Below are positions 1 through 6,231 of a stretch of 9,337 nt of DNA, one piece after another. The stretch spans positions 1 to 9,337 of the forward strand of contig CAMYMO010000361.1 of assembly GCA_947259425.1 (NCBI GenBank), read 5' to 3'. Below the pieces are notes generated by a model, which saw only the letters and a program-made list of their open reading frames with translations, had not been told where the DNA came from and ran no database searches. How positions within the stretch are numbered: the stretch's first letter is position 1; every line of letters begins with the position of its first letter. Origin of the DNA: an uncultured Ectothiorhodospiraceae bacterium. GTDB taxonomy: Bacteria; Pseudomonadota; Gammaproteobacteria; UBA6429; Thiohalophilaceae. Position numbers and translations under genes: made by a program.

Positions 1-116
1 CCGGATTGCATGTGTTTGAATTTGCCGGGCAACGTTGTGACCAAATGGTACAGACCGTACTTAAAAAACTAACAGGCCTGTCAAGCGAATCTAAAAATCC
101 AACGCACATCCACTAA
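1..116 (+). CDS. C-terminal end of an unidentified protein (partial)
   Basis: The frame beginning at base 3 is open from the window edge to a TAA at 114-116 and gives 37 residues beginning GLHVFEFAGQRCDQ and ending NPTHIH. The first two bases finish a codon that starts outside the window. The stretch has the amphipathic, helix-like composition of real protein (MVQTVLKKL) followed by a polar tail. Of the other two frames, one stops after five codons; the third stays open to a stop at 70-72 but reads less like protein. I do not recognise the family. The start and all diagnostic domains lie outside the window. No clear terminator hairpin with a T-run follows the stop. Confidence 0.5.
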   Translation, partial: GLHVFEFAGQRCDQMVQTVLKKLTGLSSESKNPTHIH

Positions 117-148
117 CACCAGGCGTTCTGGATCGTCAGTGAAAAGCC

Positions 149-162
149 TGAATAATTATTCA
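149..162. promoter_or_regulatory. Perfect 14-bp palindrome matching the ARG-box core
   Basis: TGAATAATTATTCA is a perfect palindrome and fits the core TGAAT-WWWW-ATTCA of the ArgR operator (ARG box) known from enteric bacteria. The outermost W positions of the 18-bp consensus are not met (C at 147, G at 164). ArgR operators usually hold two boxes about 3 bp apart, and no second box is visible on either side. It lies 33 bp after the stop of the first gene and about 215 bp before the GFA-family gene. A role as an operator is inference. An AT-rich palindrome of this length can also arise by chance. Confidence 0.3.
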
Positions 163-192
163 TGTGCCGGTAAAAAAGGCTGAAAGGAATCC

Positions 193-273
193 ATGCCGCT
201 ATCACGCATTATCGGTAACGTAACCGTAGTAGTAACCATTATACTGATGTTTACAAATCAATTTGCCAGCTAA
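193..273 (+). CDS. Possible 26-residue single-helix membrane peptide
   Basis: An ATG at 193 opens a 26-codon frame ending in TAA at 271-273. The product, starting MPLSRIIGNV, has a short basic N-terminus, a hydrophobic run at about residues 6-20 (IIGNVTVVVTIILMF) and a short polar end, the shape of a small membrane protein. AAGGA at 184-188 lies four bases before the ATG, close but usable as a ribosome binding site. Against it: the ORF is very short, I recognise no family, and hydrophobic short ORFs occur by chance. It sits between the ARG-box-like palindrome and the promoter-like element of the GFA-family gene. Confidence 0.22.
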   Translation: MPLSRIIGNVTVVVTIILMFTNQFAS

Positions 274-342
274 AACACCGCTGATTTGACAATATACAAT
301 AAAAGTGAAAACGTTCTCCCCTCATAATCTATTAAGATAAGG

Positions 343-348
343 TATAAT
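343..348 (+). promoter_or_regulatory. Putative -10 element for the GFA-family gene
   Basis: TATAAT at 343-348 is a perfect sigma-70 -10 hexamer 30 bp before the ATG at 378. It predicts a transcript start near 355 and a leader of about 23 bases holding the AGGAG at 366-370. No good -35 hexamer lies at 16-18 bp spacing. A perfect TTGACA at 286-291 is too far away to pair with it. Confidence 0.35.
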
Positions 349-377
349 TTAGAAGTACTGACAACAGGAGCACGCGC

Positions 378-743
378 ATGAAAAACTATCACGGCAGCTG
401 TCACTGTGGCGCGATCAAGTTCAACTTAAACTGTCATCCCATAACAAAGGGCATACATTGCAATTGCTCAATCTGCCGTCGCAAAGGCGCGATGATGCTG
501 GCTGAAGCCGTCGACGAAGCAAATATTATCATCGATGCCAAACCGGAGGATATCGGCCTATATCAGTTCGATAGTAAAATTGCTAAACATTACTTTTGCA
601 AACATTGTGGCATCTATACCCATCATGAAACCGCACGCTACCCCGGAAAATATCGCGTCAATCTGGGGTGTATTGATGGAGTCGATCATTTCACATTAGA
701 GTATGACCTATTTGATGGCAAGAATTGGGTACCAGAGGAATAG
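378..743 (+). CDS. GFA / CENP-V family zinc-binding protein
   Basis: The 121-residue product has the full cysteine pattern of the GFA (glutathione-dependent formaldehyde-activating enzyme)/CENP-V family. The pairs and triad are C8-x-C10 in GSCHCG, C28-x-C30-x2-C33 in HCNCSIC, and C74-x2-C77 in FCKHCG, which in known structures bind two zinc ions. Characterised GFA condenses formaldehyde with glutathione, but most short family members of about 110-150 residues have no proven substrate. No formaldehyde or glutathione gene lies nearby, so the specific activity is not assignable. There is no signal peptide, so it is probably cytosolic. AGGAG at 366-370 stands seven bases before the ATG and fixes the start. 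The gene converges on the diguanylate cyclase gene with a 62-bp gap and no clear terminator. Confidence 0.9.
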   Translation: MKNYHGSCHCGAIKFNLNCHPITKGIHCNCSICRRKGAMMLAEAVDEANIIIDAKPEDIGLYQFDSKIAKHYFCKHCGIYTHHETARYPGKYRVNLGCIDGVDHFTLEYDLFDGKNWVPEE

Positions 744-805
744 GAACTAACCGGGATATTTGCTGAAACTCGTAAAGGGCTTGTGAATATTTATTTCTTC
801 TACTT

Positions 806-1936
806 TTAAAGATTGGCCAGGACGACTTTATTTTTACCTTCCGCTTTGCCACGATACAGGGCCTCATCTATTTTTTCGATGACCATTTCTTTATCAAGTT
901 CTGGGGTAACGGTAATATCGCCCACTCCAATGGTAATAGAGAGTATTTTGCCATCTTCAAACGGACTCGGTAACTTGGTAACGGCTTTGCGACATTGTTC
1001 TGCCACCATCATTGCCTCGCTCGTATTCGGCAGGATAATGGCAAATTCTTCCCCGCCGTATCGGGCCACCATATCTGTAGGCCGCTTCAAGCACCCTTGT
1101 AATGCTCTGGCAATATTAATAAGACACTCATCACCATAGTGGTGGCCGCGCGAATCATTAACGAGCTTGAATGAGTCAACATCAATTAATAACAATGACA
1201 AGTTTGTTTTTTCTCTTAACGAGCGCTTCCATTCCATATTCAATTTATCTTCAAACGCTCTCCTGTTTGCTATTCCCGTTAAACTGTCAACATAGGAAAA
1301 TCGTTTAAGCTGTAGACTTAAACGCGACATACGCTTAGCCATAATACTGATCATAACCAATAAACCAACACATGCTATTACAATTAACAGCACTAGCCAT
1401 TTTCCAGTATTTAAGTTGTTGATAGTCTGATTTTGTTGATTTTTCAGTGAACCGGCAAATTGTTCTACCATTTTAACCGCCTTTCGACGAATATCACTTG
1501 TCGCACTATGGAATGTATTTATATCTTCTTTTGCATTGGTAAAATTAAAATGGGTACCGTTGCTGATATCTGCATCATACTGTTGCAGAATTTTTTCCCC
1601 ATAGGTAAGTGCTTTTTTATGAAAATCCATCAACTCATCAGCATGATAATTCGGCTCCTGATGTTTTAAGATATCCTTAATAAGATCGATATTCACTTTC
1701 AATGACTGCATTCGTTTAAAAAATTTACCCCTGTCGACTGAGTCATGATTCATTAAATACAGAAATAAATGTCCTTCTGCACGCTTAGCATAACTGCTGA
1801 TCTCATTGGCCACGGTTACAATGTTAAGGTGGGTTTCAGTATTTTCCCTGAATTTAAGCGTATCATTACTAAGATAGTTGCTATACAAAGCCAAAGCGAA
1901 AATCAAAACACTCAAAACAATAACGATTCTTGTCAC
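806..1936 (-). CDS. Membrane-bound diguanylate cyclase (GGDEF domain)
   Basis: This 376-residue protein is predicted to make cyclic-di-GMP from two GTP. Helix 1 spans about residues 4-22. A mostly helical, presumably periplasmic region follows at about 24-178, and helix 2 lies at about 180-199. The cytosolic GGDEF domain runs from about 212 to the end. Visible motifs are DSLTGIANRR (217-226), DVDSFKLVND (251-261 region, D252/D254), GHHYGD, and the active-site GGEEF (294-298). RPTD (285-288) lies exactly five residues before GGEEF and matches the RxxD inhibitory I-site, so product feedback is likely. The C-terminal EALYRGKAEGKNKV is typical of the family. The periplasmic part may be a four-helix sensor bundle, which is inference; its ligand is unknown. 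The start is GTG at 1936, with an in-frame TAG four codons upstream and no nearby ATG. Confidence 0.93.
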   Translation of the reverse strand: MTRIVIVLSVLIFALALYSNYLSNDTLKFRENTETHLNIVTVANEISSYAKRAEGHLFLYLMNHDSVDRGKFFKRMQSLKVNIDLIKDILKHQEPNYHADELMDFHKKALTYGEKILQQYDADISNGTHFNFTNAKEDINTFHSATSDIRRKAVKMVEQFAGSLKNQQNQTINNLNTGKWLVLLIVIACVGLLVMISIMAKRMSRLSLQLKRFSYVDSLTGIANRRAFEDKLNMEWKRSLREKTNLSLLLIDVDSFKLVNDSRGHHYGDECLINIARALQGCLKRPTDMVARYGGEEFAIILPNTSEAMMVAEQCRKAVTKLPSPFEDGKILSITIGVGDITVTPELDKEMVIEKIDEALYRGKAEGKNKVVLANL

Positions 1937-1939
1937 TAG

Positions 1940-1947
1940 CCCCCCCT
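1940..1947 (-). promoter_or_regulatory. G-rich ribosome binding site of the diguanylate cyclase gene
   Basis: On the minus strand the bases before the GTG start read AGGGGGGG-CTA-GTG. The run of seven G (1940-1946) overlaps an in-frame TAG (1946-1948), so the start cannot lie further upstream. The purine run ends three bases before GTG and is the only Shine-Dalgarno-like site. It supports the GTG as the start. Confidence 0.5.
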
Positions 1948-2008
1948 AAAAGATCATTAAACCAGCCAGTAAAATTTGCTTATTTGAGTTAGATAGAATT
2001 GTACGTTT

Positions 2009-2038
2009 ATTATACAATACAATTGATAGTAATACTAA
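2009..2038 (-). promoter_or_regulatory. Putative promoter of the diguanylate cyclase gene
   Basis: Read on the minus strand, a perfect -10 TATAAT (2014-2009) is preceded at 18 bp by TTAGTA (2038-2033), a weak -35. It would start transcription near 2002 and give a leader of about 65 bases. The -10 is strong and the -35 is poor, so the call rests on the hexamer and its position. Confidence 0.3.
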
Positions 2039-2336
2039 GGTATTTTATCGAGCTGAATTAGATCCATCAGATTAAAATAAGTGTACACATAGAAGTTGTT
2101 CGAGAAATGTAGTCTATTGATAACTCTACAGTTTCATATTACCGCAGCGCTAATTGAATAGGGATGTCGTAGAACCAAAGCCATGCACAGCAAGTCCCAA
2201 AAGTTAACGTACTTGCACGTATAATATTATGTATTTCTACCCGTGTTTAATAGAGGCTGGCTCCATATTTTTAATTATGAAATATTTATTACTGCCTTTA
2301 AATATAATAAATTTTTTAATAATTCGACGCTTTGTA

Positions 2337-3173
2337 TTATTGACTTTCAGCCACAATATCTAGCAGCAATTCACCATCAGTCGGATTTAATCCATGTCTT
2401 GCCCGTGCTGGATGAATTTTTGCACGTCCTCGCAAGGCGGGAACCTGATTGAGATCCTGGCTAGCGGTAGGCACCATACCATCACCAGGTGTGCGTATAA
2501 TCGAATGGTATTGGATATCCGGGTGGGGTTGCTGATTAAGCCAATCGATTAAATTGCCTCCACCGGCAGGAGTTAGATCCAACATAGCTCCATGCGAATT
2601 TTTCAGGTATTGATATTGTCGGCTGCCAAACGTGGTCTTTAGAAAATCGATACCGGGGCCGGGACAAAAGAAGGGTTTATCCTCAATAATGTTTAACCCT
2701 TCAAACGCAACAGGTGTGCCCAGATGCGGTGAGGCAATGGTGACCAGAGTCTTAATACGCACATATTCAGGACGAATCACAACCAGGCGAGCGATCACAC
2801 CACCGGCAGAATGCCCAACCACAATCAGCTCCTCCTCAGGGTGCCGATTTTGAATAAACACCAATTCAGCGGTAAGGTGCGATGCCTGTAATAATAAAGG
2901 CGCGGTAGAAGGAAGTTGTACACGATAAAAAAGGTTTTTAACTGTCTCATCTGGGTAGCTCGGAAAATAACGCACCCCAGCCGGCGTTGTATCCACAACA
3001 CCAGCGTCATGCCAGCCCCGTTTGGCCAATACAAAGACCACGCCACTATGCACCCAGGTGTCCACATCGGATGCCCAACCATGCACCAACACCATAACAT
3101 CGGCACGGGCGATACTCGACAATAAATTACAAATGAACAACAGCAATATAAAACGGAAACGAACAGAACGCAT
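2337..3173 (-). CDS. Exported alpha/beta-hydrolase, lipase-like
   Basis: The 278-residue product starts with a basic N-terminus and a hydrophobic run (RFRFILLLFICNLLSSI), with likely signal cleavage after ARA at about residue 24, so it is probably secreted or periplasmic. The mature part begins with the oxyanion motif VLVHGW (H31-G32). The nucleophile elbow is GHSAGG with S122. SPHLGTP (148-154) is the usual lipase segment after it. The acid is probably D231 in PGDGMVPTAS and the base H260 in ARHGLN. This order matches serine esterases and triacylglycerol lipases of the LipA/PGAP1-like type. The natural substrate cannot be read from sequence. On the minus strand GGGGG (3181-3185) lies seven bases and GGAG only two bases before the ATG. 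A second GTG at 3181 opens another frame, which I treat as a shadow. Confidence 0.85.
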   Translation of the reverse strand: MRSVRFRFILLLFICNLLSSIARADVMVLVHGWASDVDTWVHSGVVFVLAKRGWHDAGVVDTTPAGVRYFPSYPDETVKNLFYRVQLPSTAPLLLQASHLTAELVFIQNRHPEEELIVVGHSAGGVIARLVVIRPEYVRIKTLVTIASPHLGTPVAFEGLNIIEDKPFFCPGPGIDFLKTTFGSRQYQYLKNSHGAMLDLTPAGGGNLIDWLNQQPHPDIQYHSIIRTPGDGMVPTASQDLNQVPALRGRAKIHPARARHGLNPTDGELLLDIVAESQ

Positions 3174-3706
3174 GACTCCACCCCCGCATGTTAATCATTA
3201 TGTTCAGGATGGTAACAAACTAGCCTTGCGGGTGTTCTCTTAGTTACAGGATATCTGTCGATGTATTGACCTCGATCAATCAAATAGTAATAGAACAACG
3301 CCTTAAATTCGCTATGCATATTCGAACCACAAAATGCGAACTAACATCCAAACTCACGAATATTCATTTACCCCATGGGGTATTTTTAGTGTTACTCGCT
3401 GAATTCTATCGCTTCACGAACAGCATTGAGCCCCGTCATGGAGCATTTAAGATCAACATCACCCGGGACCTTTTTGCCAGGGTTGATATCTTACTAGCGT
3501 AATAATTTTTGCTAATCATTAATATAGTTTCGTTATTTATTGCCCGTGAAGACAGCAGAAATAAATTAATTATAGTAAGTTTATGCAGTTTTTAACCTTG
3601 CCACCAATACCTTACTTATATGATTTCATTAAGCCTAAGCTATACCATTTAAACTATAAAAGACTGAATTGAATTAAAATTTATGCTCCTGAACTTAGTT
3701 TTATTT
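3174..3706. other. 533-bp intergenic stretch, possible coding remnant and palindromes
   Basis: No gene is firmly supported. A plus-strand frame at 3266-3502 is open for 78 codons but begins with TTG and lacks a ribosome binding site. On the minus strand 3392-3490 is open for 32 codons (beginning DINPGKKVPGDVD) and reads like protein, but two stops (TAA, TAG) lie immediately upstream. One of these may be a decayed gene. A 14-bp palindrome lies at 3369-3382 and a long inverted repeat begins at 3666. The part 3503-3665 is AT-rich with nothing recognisable. The lipase promoter should lie near 3190-3300; CATAAT (3202-3197, minus) is the best -10 candidate and has no -35. Confidence 0.5.
3369..3382. 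repeat. 14-bp perfect palindrome followed by a T-run
   Basis: TACCCCATGGGGTA is perfectly symmetric and is followed on the plus strand by TTTTT (3383-3387). As RNA it could form only a five-base-pair stem with a CATG loop, short for an intrinsic terminator. As DNA it could be a protein binding site. No gene ends just upstream on the plus strand, which argues against a terminator. Confidence 0.3.
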
Positions 3707-3724
3707 TCATTTTAATTCGAATTC
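3666..3724. repeat. Inverted repeat around the stop codon of the 3707-4381 gene
   Basis: The left arm GAATTGAATTAAAAT (3666-3680) pairs with the right arm ATTTTAATTCGAATTC (3709-3724): 15 base pairs with a single bulged G at 3719, and a 28-base spacer. The inner ten pairs are perfect. The right arm lies inside the last codons of the minus-strand gene, whose TGA occupies 3707-3709. The stem is almost pure A/T and the run of T after it on the minus strand is short, so a standard terminator is doubtful. It could protect the mRNA end, bind a protein, or be chance in AT-rich DNA. Confidence 0.35.
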
Positions 3725-4381
3725 AAACTTGGTGTTGAGTTTTCCCACGAATAAGCTTTCTATGAAAAGATTATTCTGTTTTTGCTCTATGTGGAAACCC
3801 TTTTGTGAGGCGGGAACACTTTTAACAAACTGTATCTTGCTCGATGGATAATCAATATCGAGAGTTACTTTATAAGGGAAGTAACTATCTAAAAATTTTC
3901 GATGGAAGGGACCATTGACTAAACTAAAGCGACCCTTTTTATTTTGATAAAATATTTTTATTTCTGCAGATATACATAATTTAGCCATTTTTTGCACATC
4001 AATCAGTTCTACAGATTGTCCTTTAATAGTGACTTCTCCGATATTGTTTTTTGACTGTATCACGAAACTACGCATAGTTTTATATTGATAAGCAATCACG
4101 GTTTCAGATACAGGATCAAGCTGTGAGTAGCACTGGTATAATTCTACCCAACCGGTCTTAATGCTTCGTTCAGAAATGGTAATTTTATTGTAAGAATGAG
4201 TTGGTGGCTTGTGCGGGAGTTCAGTGAGAAACTTTAATTCACCTTCGCTGGTGGGTAAAGCAGGCGCAATCTCATCATTATCAAACCATGCCTCACGTTC
4301 TTCTAAGGTCATATCGCCCAGAGCATAAGAGGATATGGCCAATAATATGAATAGTAGTGCGTATACGAAAGATAGCCTCAT
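3707..4381 (-). CDS. Exported protein of unknown function
   Basis: I do not recognise this 224-residue protein. It begins with a clear signal peptide (FVYALLFILLAISSYA, likely cleavage after ALG near residue 22), so it should be periplasmic or outer-membrane associated. An acidic segment (24-50) follows, then a mainly beta-type body. Only two cysteines remain in the mature part (C84 in YQCYSQLD and C136 in KLCISAE) and could form a disulfide. The segment GPFHRKFLDSYFPYKVTLD (157-175) looks like the most constrained part. There is no lipobox. The start is ATG at 4381; an in-frame TAG five codons upstream excludes a longer form. It is flanked by the lipase gene and the nitroreductase pseudogene, with no functional hint from either. 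Confidence 0.75.
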   Translation of the reverse strand: MRLSFVYALLFILLAISSYALGDMTLEEREAWFDNDEIAPALPTSEGELKFLTELPHKPPTHSYNKITISERSIKTGWVELYQCYSQLDPVSETVIAYQYKTMRSFVIQSKNNIGEVTIKGQSVELIDVQKMAKLCISAEIKIFYQNKKGRFSLVNGPFHRKFLDSYFPYKVTLDIDYPSSKIQFVKSVPASQKGFHIEQKQNNLFIESLFVGKLNTKFEFELK

Positions 4382-4395
4382 ATAATTTTGGTCTA

Positions 4396-4400
4396 CCTCC
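4396..4400 (-). promoter_or_regulatory. Distant GGAGG ribosome binding site
   Basis: A perfect GGAGG on the minus strand lies 14 bases before the ATG at 4381, longer than the usual 5-9. No ATG, GTG or TTG in frame lies between, and TAG closes the frame at the fifth codon upstream. Either initiation is weak here or the leader folds to shorten the distance. Confidence 0.4.
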
Positions 4401-4425
4401 TATTATTACTATTTCAGCAGATATA

Positions 4426-4431
4426 ATTATA
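4426..4431 (-). promoter_or_regulatory. Putative -10 element for the 3707-4381 gene
   Basis: TATAAT on the minus strand (4431-4426) lies about 45 bases before the ATG. No acceptable -35 is seen at 16-18 bp. It sits inside the stop-proximal end of the nitroreductase pseudogene, overlapping its boundary, so this downstream gene appears to have its own promoter. Confidence 0.25.
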
Positions 4432-4434
4432 AAT

Positions 4435-4855
4435 TCAGTCAAATCGGTCAGTTTGCATCACTTCATTTAATGCTGGCTGTCCGGGCTTGTGCCATGCCTC
4501 TTTGGTACCTTTACCGATTGCAATTATAAAGGCAATAGTATGATCACTTGGTAAATTAATAATTTTGGCAACCGCATCGAAATCAAACTCATCCATCGGA
4601 CAGCTTTTGTATCCTAATTCCTCTGCCGTTAACATGATGGTCTGTCCAATCAAACCGCATGAGCGCATTCCCCCATCACGTTCAACCTATGTTATTTCGA
4701 TAATAATCATCGATCGCTGGTACTAAGAAATCTTGTACCTCCTGGGGTGCTTTGTGCCAGTAACGCTATGGTGCATGTTCCCAGGCCTTGTTGTCAAAAC
4801 ACAGTACCAATAGATCGGATGCATCTGGAACCTGCGCCTGATCTCAAGCTACAGG
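4435..4855 (-). pseudogene. Nitroreductase-family pseudogene, N-terminus lost
   Basis: Read on the minus strand, three segments rebuild the C-terminal two thirds of a nitroreductase. They are DQAQVPDASDLLVLCFDNK..., RYWHKAPQEVQDFLVPAIDDY... and VERDGGMRSCGLIGQTIML... to the end KPGQPALNEVMQTDRFD. Decay is explicit. A TGA (4844-4846) stands where Trp is expected (PVA*DQ). A TAG (4766-4768) interrupts APxRYW. One extra base at about 4687 shifts the frame between NNI and VERDG. The family is usually about 200 residues, and the first 55-60, with the FMN-binding arginine/serine segment, are absent or unreadable beyond 4855. The last 77 codons (4435-4668) stay open, but their apparent ATG is an internal Met. 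In life the enzyme would have been an FMN-dependent NAD(P)H nitro/quinone reductase. Confidence 0.9.
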
Positions 4856-4959
4856 TCAGGTTTATGATGTAAAGAAAAATTAGGTATCAATAAATTTTGA
4901 TGTCAGAAAACTCATTAAAACCAAGACTATCTTATCCAATCCATTAAATTGTCATATTT

Positions 4960-4981
4960 GAGTAAATAATGCTATTTACTC
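4960..4981. repeat. Perfect 9-bp hairpin with a 4-base loop downstream of the hydrolase gene
   Basis: GAGTAAATA (4960-4968), loop ATGC, TATTTACTC (4973-4981). It lies 15 bp beyond the stop of the minus-strand hydrolase gene, where a terminator would be expected. The stem is AT-rich and is followed on that strand by AAATATG rather than a T-run, so it is not a standard intrinsic terminator. It may instead act as an mRNA 3' stabiliser or a protein binding site. Confidence 0.35.
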
Positions 4982-4995
4982 TGACCTCATTTTCT

Positions 4996-6048
4996 CTAAA
5001 GGTTCTTCAGTCCAGACTCAAATATTTTAAACATAGCATCGTTTATAACAGGCATTGTACTTTCCTTGAATATATGCCCTTCCCCTTCCAACCATAAAGT
5101 CTGGGCAGCAGGGATAAGTGGCGCATATTTTTTAGCATGGGCAAAATTCACAGAAATGTCTTGCGTACCATGGATTACCAACACCGGGCATTTTATTTTT
5201 CCCAGTTCATCAAGCCGCGAGCCTGAAATCTCCATGGCCGCAAAGTGTTGCGTCATCGCGTGCTGGTTAAATCCACGGCGCTTACGCATTTCATACAAAA
5301 CCAGATTCGCAACGTCACGCACGTCTTTTTCTTGCAGAGCATCGTTGCGCATTAAATCGATAACCCCCAACCACATCTTGATCATGCCGGACTCCGAACC
5401 GCTCAGCGTGTATTTGAGTATAAGACGCATCATTTCTAACCCAAAGTTACCTTCTGGCGCTTCCAATGTCGGATCTAAAAAATATCCGGAGGTCGACATG
5501 CTTACCAAAGATAACACCCGGTTACCATGGCTTATGGCAAGACGCTGAGCAATCATGCCACCCATAGATACCCCGACGATATGCGCCTGCTCGACATTGT
5601 TGGCATCCAACACCGCTAGGGCATCCTTGGCCATATCTTCCAGAGAATAAGGATGATCTTTGTTCCAGTTCTCCCCCCAATCAGACATACCTGTACCTCG
5701 GTTATCAAAACGAATTACCTGGTAGCCCTCACTGGCGAGTATCTGCAGCCAGTCCAGTGACCACAGCATACTGCTCGCACCGGCGCCCATGATTAGAAGG
5801 ATTGTGCCCTTCGGTTTGGGAAATTTTACTTTCGAAGTCGGAATGGCCTCATACCAGATCTGACTACCATTCGAGTTGGCATAGCCCGTCTGGCCCTTCA
5901 CCAACTCGGGCGGGCCGGAATCGATAGACTGACTAATAATGGTATCGCTGCTACCTGGAAACTCAGGCCCACCCGATAAAAATATGCCTACGGTCAGGAC
6001 CAGCAGCAACAACACGGCTGCAAAAGTAATAAACAGTTTACGAACCAT
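4996..6048 (-). CDS. Membrane-anchored alpha/beta hydrolase (esterase-like)
   Basis: The 350-residue product has an N-terminal hydrophobic helix (residues 5-24) after MVRK with no obvious cleavage site, so it is probably held in the inner membrane with the enzyme in the periplasm. The hydrolase fold starts near 60. Motifs are LLIMGAG (oxyanion, 84-90), RFDNRGTGMSDW (113-124), the nucleophile elbow GVSMGG with S161, acid D297 in VIHGTQD, and H325 in GEGHIF. The DNRGTGMSDW and GVSMGG pair is typical of alpha/beta hydrolase-1 esterases and peroxidase-like relatives. The lid region is about 190-270. Substrate is unknown. The start is well supported: AGGGAGG (6054-6060) lies five bases before the ATG. 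It is followed by the dead nitroreductase, so no operon partner is evident. Confidence 0.88.
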   Translation of the reverse strand: MVRKLFITFAAVLLLLVLTVGIFLSGGPEFPGSSDTIISQSIDSGPPELVKGQTGYANSNGSQIWYEAIPTSKVKFPKPKGTILLIMGAGASSMLWSLDWLQILASEGYQVIRFDNRGTGMSDWGENWNKDHPYSLEDMAKDALAVLDANNVEQAHIVGVSMGGMIAQRLAISHGNRVLSLVSMSTSGYFLDPTLEAPEGNFGLEMMRLILKYTLSGSESGMIKMWLGVIDLMRNDALQEKDVRDVANLVLYEMRKRRGFNQHAMTQHFAAMEISGSRLDELGKIKCPVLVIHGTQDISVNFAHAKKYAPLIPAAQTLWLEGEGHIFKESTMPVINDAMFKIFESGLKNL

Positions 6049-6130
6049 GCTAACCTCCCTGTAGATTTCTGATTACAAATATATATTTTAGACACAAATA
6101 AAAATAGCTAATGTTTCTCACAACTTTAAA

Positions 6131-6142
6131 TTAATGCATTAA
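6131..6142. repeat. 12-bp palindrome upstream of the hydrolase gene
   Basis: TTAATGCATTAA lies about 85 bp before the start of the membrane-anchored hydrolase gene, in the 183-bp gap after the nuclease gene. It could be an operator, but AT-rich palindromes of this size are expected by chance. A candidate -10, TAAAAT (6090-6085, minus), lies between it and the gene. Confidence 0.2.
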
Positions 6143-6231
6143 GCCTTTAATCTAAACCTTTACTCTTAACTTTTACTTTGGGCACAAATTATCCCCGATT
6201 ATTATTTACGATTACATTTGTTACCGAATGG

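Larger units (their letters stand above)
1937..2336. other. 400-bp intergenic stretch upstream of the diguanylate cyclase
   Basis: No gene is supported here. It is AT-rich and must hold the 3' end of the lipase transcript and the promoter of the diguanylate cyclase gene. Besides the promoter candidate listed separately, there is an imperfect dyad GCAAGT (2190-2195) / ACTTGC (2211-2216) with a 15-base spacer. A minus-strand open run of about 23 codons in the same area (TLTFGTCC...IQLALR) reads somewhat like protein but has no start signal. Confidence 0.6.

Noticed and set aside
286..291. Perfect -35 hexamer TTGACA upstream of the GFA-family gene
   Set aside because: No -10-like hexamer lies 16-18 bp downstream (the bases there read AAAACG), and the TATAAT at 343 is over 50 bp away.
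744..805. Shared bidirectional terminator between the GFA and diguanylate cyclase genes
   Set aside because: No inverted repeat of useful length is visible in this 62-bp convergent gap.
2825..3181. 118-codon minus-strand frame with a GTG start overlapping the lipase gene
   Set aside because: It is rich in Cys and Trp and has no family motif, while the overlapping frame has a signal peptide and a full hydrolase triad.
3369..3387. Palindrome plus T5 as an intrinsic terminator
   Set aside because: Only a five-base-pair stem is possible and no plus-strand gene ends before it.
4435..4668. Intact 77-residue small gene
   Set aside because: It is the C-terminal end of the nitroreductase pseudogene; the apparent start is an internal Met and the homology continues upstream through a frameshift and stops.
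5066..5548. 160-codon plus-strand frame inside the membrane-anchored hydrolase gene
   Set aside because: It is antisense to a gene with clear catalytic motifs, has no ribosome binding site and reads as low-quality protein.
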